Positions 8,052 through 15,131 of a DNA stretch of 64,000 bases are shown here, piece after piece. Every line of letters begins with the position of its first letter. The first letter of the stretch is position 1. Both the position numbers and the translations under genes were made by a program. This DNA is from Polaromonas sp. CF318 (GTDB lineage: Bacteria; Pseudomonadota; Gammaproteobacteria; Burkholderiales; Burkholderiaceae_C): contig NZ_AKIV01000047.1 in the NCBI RefSeq assembly GCF_000282655.1, positions 1-64,000 of the forward strand, given 5' to 3'. A model generated the notes under the pieces. That model was given only the letters and a program-made list of their open reading frames with translations, did no database searches and was not told the DNA's origin.

Positions 8052-8699
8052 TCAGAGCTGGGTCGCGGTGTAGGTCACGCGGCCGTTTTTGGCGACCGTG
8101 CCGCCATAGGTGCCGGCGGCGGGAATGCCTGTGTTGAGGTAGCTGTAAGTCCACTTGCCCTCGACACGGACCAGGCGGTTGGTGGCGGTCAGGGTGGAGG
8201 CCGTGCCGTTGCCGCCGGAGGCGCCGGTATTGAAGGCCGGATGGGTGATGGCTGCATTGGTAAAACCCGAGGTGGTGGCGGCCAGCGCCGCACCCGTGAC
8301 GCTGATCTGGCTCCAGGGAATGGTCTCGCCGGCGGTGCCGGTGGTCAGCGGGCCGGTGGTCGCTGAATTGAGGCTGATGTTGCCGCCGTTGCCGTATACC
8401 CGCACTGTCACCGCGCCGGCGGTCAGGTCGCCGCCGACTCCGGCAATGGCGCTGGCGTCGCCCAGATTGGCTGCCGGCACCGTGAAGGTGGGGGTGTCTA
8501 TGGTGGCTGTGGTGGAGGTGTTGCCGGCGCTGGTGCCGACGCGCAGAAACAGGACTTGCGGGATGACGATGCTGAAATCCAGGCGTGCCGTCGCGGTCGA
8601 GCCGGTGGTTGCGGGGCTGGTAAAGGTGGATTCAGCCTGGGCCGGAAGGGACGCGAGGCCGGCGAGGCCCAGGCTGCTGAGGGCAATGATTTTTTTCAT
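8052..8699 (-). CDS. Secreted beta-rich protein of unknown function
   Basis: 215 residues with a clear Sec signal peptide (MKKIIALSSLGLAGLASLPAQA) in the first 22 residues (positions 1-22), shown here only as a landmark in the shorter core LSSLGLAGLASLPAQA. The mature part is rich in Thr, Ser, Gly and Val and alternates strands and turns, with LFLRVGTS, VRVYGNGG and a C-terminal VRVEGKWTYSY followed by GTYGG. This resembles small exported beta-sandwich proteins common as hypotheticals in Comamonadaceae and distantly recalls fimbrial or spore-coat-U-like subunits. GAGGAA precedes the ATG. No usher or chaperone gene is nearby. The next gene downstream is its truncated paralog. Function not assigned. 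Confidence 0.75.
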   Translation of the reverse strand: MKKIIALSSLGLAGLASLPAQAESTFTSPATTGSTATARLDFSIVIPQVLFLRVGTSAGNTSTTATIDTPTFTVPAANLGDASAIAGVGGDLTAGAVTVRVYGNGGNISLNSATTGPLTTGTAGETIPWSQISVTGAALAATTSGFTNAAITHPAFNTGASGGNGTASTLTATNRLVRVEGKWTYSYLNTGIPAAGTYGGTVAKNGRVTYTATQL

Positions 8700-8925
8700 G
8701 AAAATTCCTCGGGCGGGATGGAAGGAAAACGGGGATGCGTAACTGAAAAAAAACGCTGAATTGAGATTAGCGACATTTGTTGTGAAGTTGTAAGCAATGG
8801 TCCGTGGAAAGACAATCCTTGCTTTTTTGGTACGCAGGTTTTGCGGCTCGGAGAACCCGGCCGCATGGATGGCGGGCGCCTAGAATCGACTGGAAACTTC
8901 CGGCAAATGCCACAAGACCTTCCAG

Positions 8926-9492
8926 ATGCACCGCTTCAAACGCCTCGTCGCCGTGCTGGCCTTTCTGGGCCTGCTGCTGGCGGTGTTCCAGCTCTCGGGC
9001 CTGCGGGACAACTTCAGCCTGGCGTTTTTGCACCAGAAGTTTCTGGACAACGAGGCCAGCGGGCTGCTGATTTTTATCGTGCTGTTCGCGTTGGGGAACC
9101 TGGTCCAGATCCCGGGCTGGATATTCCTGGCGGCCGCGGTGCTGGCGCTGGGCGAGGCCTGGGGTGGCGTGGCGACCTATCTCGCGGCGGTGGTGTCATG
9201 CGCTTTCACCTTCTGGCTGATACGCCTGCTGGGCGGCGATGCCTTGCGGCAGATCAGGGGGAAATGGGCGCAGCGGATGCTCGCGCAACTCGACGCGCGG
9301 CCCGTGGCCGGGGTTGTGTTGCTGCGCACCTTGCTGCAGACCGCACCGGCACTGAACTATGCGCTGGCAATGTCGGGCGTGAAGTTTCGCGACTATTTAT
9401 TGGGGACCTTGCTGGGCCTGCCGCTGCCTATCGCGCTGTACTGCGTGTTTTTTGATTACCTGGCGCGGGTGCTCAAGGTGCCGGGGTATTGA
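8926..9492 (+). CDS. TVP38/TMEM64 (VTT domain) inner-membrane protein
   Basis: 188 residues with about five hydrophobic segments and the VTT/DedA-like core: a re-entrant region around LFALGNLVQIPGWIFLAAA, then a gap and the LRTLLQTAPALNYALAMSG segment typical of the family. Members are thought to move or scramble lipids such as undecaprenyl phosphate or phosphatidylethanolamine, but the exact substrate here cannot be told. Divergent from the secreted-protein gene. Its last 20 bases overlap the end of the small minus-strand gene that follows. Confidence 0.85.
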   Translation: MHRFKRLVAVLAFLGLLLAVFQLSGLRDNFSLAFLHQKFLDNEASGLLIFIVLFALGNLVQIPGWIFLAAAVLALGEAWGGVATYLAAVVSCAFTFWLIRLLGGDALRQIRGKWAQRMLAQLDARPVAGVVLLRTLLQTAPALNYALAMSGVKFRDYLLGTLLGLPLPIALYCVFFDYLARVLKVPGY

Positions 9493-9718
9493 GAGGCTTG
9501 CGAGGTGCACGCCGGCGGAAGAAACGAAGCAGAACTGCCAGCGCAAGGGCCAGCAAAATCCCGGCCAGGATGAACTTCCCCACGGCTGCGGCGACAGCCG
9601 CCGTGGTGACAAACCCGAAGCCCACCGCCATCTCGAGCAACAGCAAGCTGCTTTCCAGGAGTTTGCCTCGCCAGGTTTTGGACCAGAACATGGTATTTGC
9701 GCGTTGCGGCAAGCTCAA
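9473..9718 (-). CDS. Small two-helix membrane protein
   Basis: 81 residues if translation begins at TTG 9718, or 72 if at ATG 9691. Two hydrophobic segments ([20 protein letters not shown] and [19 protein letters not shown]) are followed by a basic tail (RRRAPRK), which suggests a small inner-membrane protein with a cytoplasmic C-terminus. The TTG overlaps the TGA of the macro-domain gene upstream, so translation may be coupled. No family recognised. Its 3' end overlaps the VTT gene on the other strand by 20 bp. Confidence 0.5.
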   Translation of the reverse strand: MSLPQRANTMFWSKTWRGKLLESSLLLLEMAVGFGFVTTAAVAAAVGKFILAGILLALALAVLLRFFRRRAPRKPLNTPAP

Positions 9719-10233
9719 GCCGCCGCATCCGCAAGCAGTCGTTCATAGACCGCAAGGTCTTGCGCCGAGAAGCAGCAGAACACCACCTCGCTGATGGAGG
9801 AGGGCTGTTGCAAGGCCTGGCGCACGCTGGCGATTGCAACCTCGGCGGCCAGTTCAAGGGGATAGCTGTAAATGCCGGTGCTGATGCTGGGGAAGGCCAG
9901 CGAGGCTATGTCCTTGGCGGCCGCGATTTCCATCGAACGCCTGTAGCAGGAGGCCAGCAATTCCGGCTCGCCATTGCCGCCGCCGCGCCATACCGGGCCT
10001 ACCGTGTGGATGATGAATTTGGCGGGGAGGCGATAGCCTTTCGTGAGCTTGGCCTCGCCGGTTTTGCAGCCGCCCAGCAGCCGGCATTCATGGACCAGTT
10101 CGGGGCCGGCGGCGCGGTGTATCGCGCCGTCGACACCGCCGCCGCCCAGCAGCGAGGAATTGGCGGCGTTGACGATGGCGTCAAGCTGCAGCCTGGTGAT
10201 GTCGACCTGGACGGCCCTGAGGGTGGCGGGCAT
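9715..10233 (-). CDS. Macro-domain protein (O-acetyl-ADP-ribose deacetylase type)
   Basis: 172 residues covering a single macro domain of the YmdB/AF1521 class, which binds ADP-ribose and removes acetyl or ADP-ribosyl groups from O-acetyl-ADP-ribose or modified proteins. Diagnostic motifs are [20 protein letters not shown] (adenine and distal ribose binding, with the catalytic Asn/Asp region), IIHTVGP, and [12 protein letters not shown], the phosphate loop. The length is normal for a stand-alone domain. It is followed by the small membrane protein with overlapping codons. No ADP-ribosyltransferase partner is visible nearby, so a metabolic role is most likely. Confidence 0.92.
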   Translation of the reverse strand: MPATLRAVQVDITRLQLDAIVNAANSSLLGGGGVDGAIHRAAGPELVHECRLLGGCKTGEAKLTKGYRLPAKFIIHTVGPVWRGGGNGEPELLASCYRRSMEIAAAKDIASLAFPSISTGIYSYPLELAAEVAIASVRQALQQPSSISEVVFCCFSAQDLAVYERLLADAAA

Positions 10234-10282
10234 CGCGCGTCTTCCGGCTGTTTTGTCTGAAGAGGCGCGCGAGCCGCCCGGT

Positions 10283-11014
10283 TTACAAGACCTTGCTCAA
10301 AAAGCGCCGGGTGCGCTCTTCCCTGGGGTTGTCGAAGATTTCGGCCGGCGAGCCTTCCTCGATCACCAGGCCTTCGTCGATGAACATCACGCGGTCGGCC
10401 ACCTGGCGGGCAAAGCCCATTTCGTGGGTGACGACCACCATGGTCATGCCTTCTTCGGCCAGGGCTTGCATGACGGCCAGCACCTCGCCGACCATTTCGG
10501 GGTCCAGCGCGGAAGTGGGCTCGTCGAACAGCATGATGCGCGGCTGCATGGCCAGCGCGCGGGCGATCGCCACGCGCTGCTGCTGCCCTCCGGAGAGCTG
10601 GTTGGGGTAGGCGTCGATCTTGTCGAGCAGCCCGACCTTGACCAGCAGCTCGCTGGCGCGGTTGCGCGCTTCCAGGGCCGTGAGTTTGCGCACCTTGGTG
10701 GGGGCCAGCGTGATATTTTCCAGCACGGTCTTGTGCGGGAACAGGTTAAAGCGCTGGAACACCATGCCGATTTCGGAGCGCAGGGCGTCGACGTCGGTCT
10801 TGGGCTCGTGCACCGAGACGCCGTGCACCAGCACTTCGCCGCCGCTGGCCTCTTCGAGGCCGTTGAGGCAGCGCAAGAAAGTGCTTTTGCCCGAGCCGGA
10901 CGGTCCTATGACGCAGACGACTTCGGTGGCTTTGATGGCGCAGTCGATGCCGCGCAGCACCGGGGTGTGACCAAACTGCTTGGTCAGCCGGTTAACGCGA
11001 ATCACCTCGTCCAT
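10283..11014 (-). CDS. Polar amino-acid ABC transporter, ATP-binding protein
   Basis: 243-residue ATPase of the GlnQ/HisP class, energising the permease encoded just upstream. Walker A is GPSGSGKST, the Q-loop [16 protein letters not shown] is typical of amino-acid importers, the signature is [16 protein letters not shown], Walker B is [14 protein letters not shown], and the H-loop is [10 protein letters not shown]. The ATG at 11014 is chosen because GGAGG lies 7 nt upstream; it overlaps the 3' end of the permease gene by 23 bp. Third gene of a binding protein - permease - ATPase operon read leftward. Confidence 0.95.
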   Translation of the reverse strand: MDEVIRVNRLTKQFGHTPVLRGIDCAIKATEVVCVIGPSGSGKSTFLRCLNGLEEASGGEVLVHGVSVHEPKTDVDALRSEIGMVFQRFNLFPHKTVLENITLAPTKVRKLTALEARNRASELLVKVGLLDKIDAYPNQLSGGQQQRVAIARALAMQPRIMLFDEPTSALDPEMVGEVLAVMQALAEEGMTMVVVTHEMGFARQVADRVMFIDEGLVIEEGSPAEIFDNPREERTRRFLSKVL

Positions 11015-11759
11015 AACGAGCCTCCAGTTTCTTGACAAGGTAAGCCAGGCCCAGCGTCAGCACCCAGTACATGACGGAGATGGTGAGGTAGGGTTCCCAG
11101 TAGCGTGAGTAGGCGCCGGCGACGGTGCGCGCGGCGTAGGCGAGTTCAGCGAGACCAATCGCCGAGATCAGCGACGAGTCTTTCAGCAGCGAGATCGCGT
11201 TGTTGCCCAGGGGCGGCAGCATGCGGCGAAAGGCCTGCGGCAGCACCACGTGGTACATGGTGCGCGGGAAGGACATGCCCAGCGAACGCGAGGCTTCGAC
11301 CTGTCCCTTGTCGATGGACTGTATGCCGGCGCGGAAAATCTCGGAGATGTAGGCGCCGGCATTGAGCGTGAGGGCCACGATGCCGGAGAGGAAGGCACCG
11401 TAGTTCTGCTTGATGTTGCGCGCGGCTTCACCCGAGATGACCAGGCCGTCGGCCGGGTTGATGAACAGCGGCAGCACGGCGAAGTGGATCAGCAGGATCT
11501 GCACGAACAGCGGGGTGCCGCGGAAAAAACTGACGTAGACGGTGGCCGGCCAGCGCAGCGCGTATTTGCAGATCGCGCGCGCGGGCGAATGGCGGGATTC
11601 CGCAACGCGCGCCATGCCGATGGCCAGGCCCAGCAGCGTGCCCTGCACGATGCAGATCAGCGTGACCATGATGGTCATCTGCAGGCCGCGCCAGAACAGC
11701 ACGCCGTATTCCGCGATGATGTCGGCCCGGAACCAGCCGAACCAGAGGACTTGCTCCAT
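10992..11759 (-). CDS. Polar amino-acid ABC transporter, permease
   Basis: 255-residue inner-membrane subunit of the HisM/GlnP type. It has several membrane segments and the EAA loop [20 protein letters not shown], which contacts the ATPase. It begins with a hydrophobic segment after [10 protein letters not shown] and carries the usual [16 protein letters not shown] stretch. A single permease gene implies a homodimer, or pairing with a subunit encoded elsewhere. It sits 20 nt after the binding-protein gene and overlaps the ATPase gene. Confidence 0.93.
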   Translation of the reverse strand: MEQVLWFGWFRADIIAEYGVLFWRGLQMTIMVTLICIVQGTLLGLAIGMARVAESRHSPARAICKYALRWPATVYVSFFRGTPLFVQILLIHFAVLPLFINPADGLVISGEAARNIKQNYGAFLSGIVALTLNAGAYISEIFRAGIQSIDKGQVEASRSLGMSFPRTMYHVVLPQAFRRMLPPLGNNAISLLKDSSLISAIGLAELAYAARTVAGAYSRYWEPYLTISVMYWVLTLGLAYLVKKLEARYGRGDSR

Positions 11760-11779
11760 AGCGGGGAAGTCTCAGCGGT

Positions 11780-12547
11780 TTATTGCGCGGGCAACGCGGG
11801 TGCGTCGGCCTGGAACCATTTTTTGTAGATGGCGGCGTAGCTGCCGTCGGCCTTGACGGCGGCCAGGCCCGCGTTAAGCTTGGCCAGCAAGTCCTTGTTG
11901 CCCTGCTTCACGACGATGCCGAAGTATTCCTTGGGAAAGCTCGCGTCGCTGACGGTCTTGAGCTGCTTGTGTTCCTGGGTGCGGAAGGCGATCACGCCGT
12001 TGTCGCCGATGGCGGCGTCCAGGCCGTTGTTGGCCAGCTCGGAGATCACCACGGGGGTGCTTTCAAAGCGGCGGATGTCGGGGTTGGTCTTGCCGAATTC
12101 GCGGGAAGCCATGTCGTCGCCGGTGCTGCCGGTGACCACGCCGATTTTTTTGCCGGCCAGGTCCTTCAGGCCCTTGGCGGTGCTGTTGCTGTGCACGGCG
12201 ATCAGCTGGCGCGCTTCGAAGTAGGGGGTGGTGAAGTCGTAGGACTGCTTGCGCTTGTCGTTGATGGTGACGCCGGAGATGACCAGGTCCACGTCGCCGT
12301 TGTTCAGAGCCGCGAAGATGCCGGTCCAGGGGGTGTTGACGATCTTGATCTGCAGGCCGGCCTTCTGGGCGATGGCCTTGATCATGTCCACGTCGTAACC
12401 GACGATTTCTTTGGTCGGGCTCTCATAGGCAAAGGGTCGGTAGGTGGCGCTGGAGCCGACGACCAGCTCCTTGTTCTGTGCCTGGGCGGTGCCGCAGGCG
12501 AGGATGAGCAGGCCGGCGGTGGCGGCGATCTTATGCAGGAAATTCAT
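11780..12547 (-). CDS. Polar amino-acid ABC transporter, periplasmic binding protein
   Basis: 255-residue family-3 solute-binding protein. The signal peptide ends at CGTAQAQ. Landmarks are YRPFAYESP near the start of the mature domain, VGYDVDMIKAIAQKAGL, GDVDLVISGVTI and YDFTTPYFEA, all typical of cationic or polar amino-acid binders. The ATG at 12547 is chosen because it gives a proper signal peptide; longer frames upstream add unlikely sequence. First gene of the transporter operon. The substrate is not determined; glutamine, arginine or a related amino acid is likely. Confidence 0.93.
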   Translation of the reverse strand: MNFLHKIAATAGLLILACGTAQAQNKELVVGSSATYRPFAYESPTKEIVGYDVDMIKAIAQKAGLQIKIVNTPWTGIFAALNNGDVDLVISGVTINDKRKQSYDFTTPYFEARQLIAVHSNSTAKGLKDLAGKKIGVVTGSTGDDMASREFGKTNPDIRRFESTPVVISELANNGLDAAIGDNGVIAFRTQEHKQLKTVSDASFPKEYFGIVVKQGNKDLLAKLNAGLAAVKADGSYAAIYKKWFQADAPALPAQ

Positions 12548-12734
12548 AGTCAGTGTCCAGAAAAGGAAGGGGAAAGTGCTTGTCGGCCCGTGTGGGGAGG
12601 CGAAAAGCGAAAGTAGCCAATGGTAACGCCTGCAAAAGCCGTGCCCGGCGGCCGGTGGGCAGGGTTTTCGCGAAGAGGGGATAGGCGGCGGGGAAAAAGC
12701 GCCCAAAGGAGGGCCCGAAGCCGGGCACCTGCGG

Positions 12735-13625
12735 TCAGGCCCTGAGTTGCCGGTTGAAAAACGCTATGGTGCGCTCCCAGGCCAGCTTGGCGGCGGCCGC
12801 GTCGTAGCGCGGCGTGGTGTCGTTGTTGAAGCCGTGCTGGGTGCCGGGGTACTGGTAGGCGGTGTAGCTGGCGCCGGCCGCCTTCAGGGCCGCTTCGTAG
12901 GTCGGCCAGGAGGCGTTGATGCGCTCGTCGACCGCCGCGAAATGGATCAGCAGCGGGGTTTTGACCTTGGCGGCGTCTTCCGCCGGGGGCTGGTTGCCGT
13001 AAAAAGGCACGGCGGCGCTGAGTTCGGGCAGGCGGGTGGTCAGGGTATGCGTCATGCCGCCGCCGTAGCAGAAGCCGACCACGCCCAGCCTGCTGCTGCA
13101 ATCGTCACGGCCTTTCAGGTAGGTGACGGCGGCCACGAAGTCCTCCACGCACTTGCGTTGGTCGAGCTTGGCGAACAGCTCGCGTGCCTTGTCCTCGTCG
13201 CCGGGATAGCCGCCCAGCGGCGTGAGGGCGTCGGGCGCGAAGGCGATGAAGTTGTCCAGCGCCAGGCGGCGCGTGATGTCTTCTATATGAGGGTTGAGGC
13301 CGCGGTTCTCGTGGATGACCAGCACGGCGGGCAGCTTGCCGCCGGCATTGGCTGGTTTCGCGAGGTAGCCCTTGACGGTGCCGGTTCCGGCGGAAGAGGG
13401 GTAGCTGAGGGTTTCGGTCTTGATGCGCCGGTCGTCCTTGGCGACCTGCTGTCCCGCGGCAAAGTTCGGGCTCAGGGCGGCCAGCAGGGCCGTCGCCGTC
13501 ATGCCGGCGGTGGCGAATTTCTGGGCGCGCTCCAGGAAGCCGCGCCGGTCCAGGTTGCCGTGCACATAGGCGTCAAACAGAATCAGCAGTTCCTGGTCAA
13601 AGTCCTGGGCGGTTTTCATCGGCAT
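12735..13625 (-). CDS. Dienelactone hydrolase family protein, Tat-exported
   Basis: 296-residue alpha/beta hydrolase of the dienelactone hydrolase family. The catalytic triad is visible as Cys in GFCYGGG, Asp in AVDERIN and His in GTQHGFNN, near the C-terminus. The N-terminus first has an acidic helical stretch (FDQELLILFDAYVHG) and then RRGFLERAQKFATAG with a hydrophobic run, a late twin-arginine signal common to this subgroup. GGGAG precedes the ATG at 13625. No aromatic-degradation genes are adjacent, so it may act on other lactones or esters in the periplasm. Confidence 0.88.
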   Translation of the reverse strand: MPMKTAQDFDQELLILFDAYVHGNLDRRGFLERAQKFATAGMTATALLAALSPNFAAGQQVAKDDRRIKTETLSYPSSAGTGTVKGYLAKPANAGGKLPAVLVIHENRGLNPHIEDITRRLALDNFIAFAPDALTPLGGYPGDEDKARELFAKLDQRKCVEDFVAAVTYLKGRDDCSSRLGVVGFCYGGGMTHTLTTRLPELSAAVPFYGNQPPAEDAAKVKTPLLIHFAAVDERINASWPTYEAALKAAGASYTAYQYPGTQHGFNNDTTPRYDAAAAKLAWERTIAFFNRQLRA

Positions 13626-13949
13626 GGCAGCTCCCGCAAAAAGTCCAGCATAGCCATTCAGGCGCCGCCTGGCAAAGGGTGCTGCGCGCGCGACACGGCG
13701 GCGGTGCCGGCCACGGGCCGGCTTGCTATGAAACAGATAGCTGCCGGTGCCCGTGCCGGCTGGGCCGGAGAGCGCTGTTATGCGTCCAGACGGTGGAAAG
13801 CCGGGAAAAACCTGCTTTAATAGCGGCTTGGGCCGCCGCGGCTTCAATTGACACGGCGGGCTTTATATGACTCACTGGGCCCAGCGGGGCCATCCAGCCG
13901 CGGCTGCCTTCAGGCTGCTGCGCCCCCCAATCATGAGGAGAACCGCATC
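13626..13949. other. Divergent intergenic stretch
   Basis: This 324-bp stretch separates the leftward hydrolase gene from the rightward DUF2726 gene and should hold both promoters. A TTGACA hexamer lies at 13848-13853, but no well-spaced -10 was found. GAGGAG at 13935-13940 is the ribosome binding site of the TTG-started gene at 13950. No RNA gene or repeat was recognised. Confidence 0.4.
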
Positions 13950-14756
13950 TTGAACCTGATTTCATGGCTGATGGCATTGTTGGGCTTGGCCGTGGGCGCG
14001 CTGGCCGGCATCCTCCTGTACGCCCGCTGGTTGCGGCAACAGGCGAGTGAACGGTTGCGTATTCCCAAAAAATGGCCGCTGGCCGCGCGCGGGGTCGTGA
14101 CCGACGACGAATACGAGGTCTGGAAATGGCTGCGCAGCGCTTTCCCCGAGCATGCGGTCATGCTGAAGTTGCCGGTGCTGCGCTTCACCATTCCGACTGA
14201 AAAAGACAAGGACAAGGAAAAAAACAAGGAGAAGAAGGAGCGCCTGCTTGAATTGCTCAACGGCGTCTACACCAGCTTCACCATCTGCACGCTGGACGGC
14301 ACGGTGGTGGGCTGTGTCGACCTGCGCGGCAAGCGCGATGTAAGCCGCGCCAGCCGGGAGCTCAAGGAGACCCTGCTGTCCGATTGCGGCATCGCCTACA
14401 CCACGGTGAAGGCCGGCCGCCCGCCCACCGTGAGCGCCATGCGCGCGGCTTTCCTGGGCGAAATCCCCGAGGAATTGATGGAGGAGCACCAGGAAACGCG
14501 CGGCGGCGACAGCAGCTTCCATGCCGACCTGGAGTCTTTCACCCGCGAGCGCAAGAGGGCCGCCAAGGACGCTGCGCTCAAGGAGCTCAACAAGGAAACC
14601 AAGCAGGAGGCCGCCCAGGCGGCCGCCAATCGCGACATCGGTTTCAACCCGGACGGCACGGGCGGCCTTCGCATCGACAAGAAGAACCGTTTTTCGGCCC
14701 AATGGGAAGACTCTTTCATCGAGCCTGCGGACGCGCGGCCGGCCAAGCTCGAATAG
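13950..14756 (+). CDS. DUF2726 membrane-anchored protein
   Basis: 268 residues. One N-terminal membrane helix (LISWLMALLGLAVGALAGIL) is followed by a cytoplasmic DUF2726 domain, recognised from DDEYEVWKWLRSAFPEHAVM, FTICTLDGTVVGCVDLRG and SRELKETLLSDCGIAY; this fold is related to nuclease-like domains in larger proteins. A charged insert of alternating K, D and E (TEKDKDKEKNKEKKER) interrupts the domain at about residues 89-104. The tail is an Ala/Lys/Glu-rich likely coiled coil. TTG 13950 is preferred as the start because GAGGAG lies 9 nt upstream. Function unknown. Confidence 0.8.
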   Translation: MNLISWLMALLGLAVGALAGILLYARWLRQQASERLRIPKKWPLAARGVVTDDEYEVWKWLRSAFPEHAVMLKLPVLRFTIPTEKDKDKEKNKEKKERLLELLNGVYTSFTICTLDGTVVGCVDLRGKRDVSRASRELKETLLSDCGIAYTTVKAGRPPTVSAMRAAFLGEIPEELMEEHQETRGGDSSFHADLESFTRERKRAAKDAALKELNKETKQEAAQAAANRDIGFNPDGTGGLRIDKKNRFSAQWEDSFIEPADARPAKLE

Positions 14757-14849
14757 GCAGGGAGTCTATGAGCGCGAGCCCCCGCAGGCGTTTGCCCCGG
14801 CACGCCTTGAGCCTCCCGATCTTGGCACTGTCGCGATGAAAAAACCGTC

Positions 14850-15131
14850 GTGAGCAGGCTGGGCCATACCCGGGACAAGATCTACAAGACCGTGGCGCGG
14901 CAGTTGCACGGCGTGGTGCCCTGCTGGGTCTGTGGCGAACATGTGACGCCCCAGGCCGCGACGCTGGAGCATATCCAGCCTTTGAGCGAGGGCGGCAACA
15001 GCCATATGGAAAACCTCGCCATCAGCCATGAAGTCTGCAACGGCCAGCGGCACGCCACCGGTGTGGTGCCGGCTTCGGCGGCCGCGCCGGGGCGGGTGCT
15101 CAGGCGCGCTGACCCTGGCGTTTGCGCATGA
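14850..15131 (+). CDS. Small HNH endonuclease-like protein
   Basis: 93 residues starting at GTG. The HNH/zinc core is clear: CWVCGEHV (first Cys pair), TLEHIQPLSEGG (the catalytic His and structural turn), then NLAISHEVCNGQR (Asn and His with the next Cys). A second Cys of the last pair is missing, so the zinc site is incomplete or uses other ligands. It has no added recognition domain. Its TGA overlaps the ATG of the sensor kinase gene (ATGA), implying coupled translation. Confidence 0.75.
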   Translation: MSRLGHTRDKIYKTVARQLHGVVPCWVCGEHVTPQAATLEHIQPLSEGGNSHMENLAISHEVCNGQRHATGVVPASAAAPGRVLRRADPGVCA

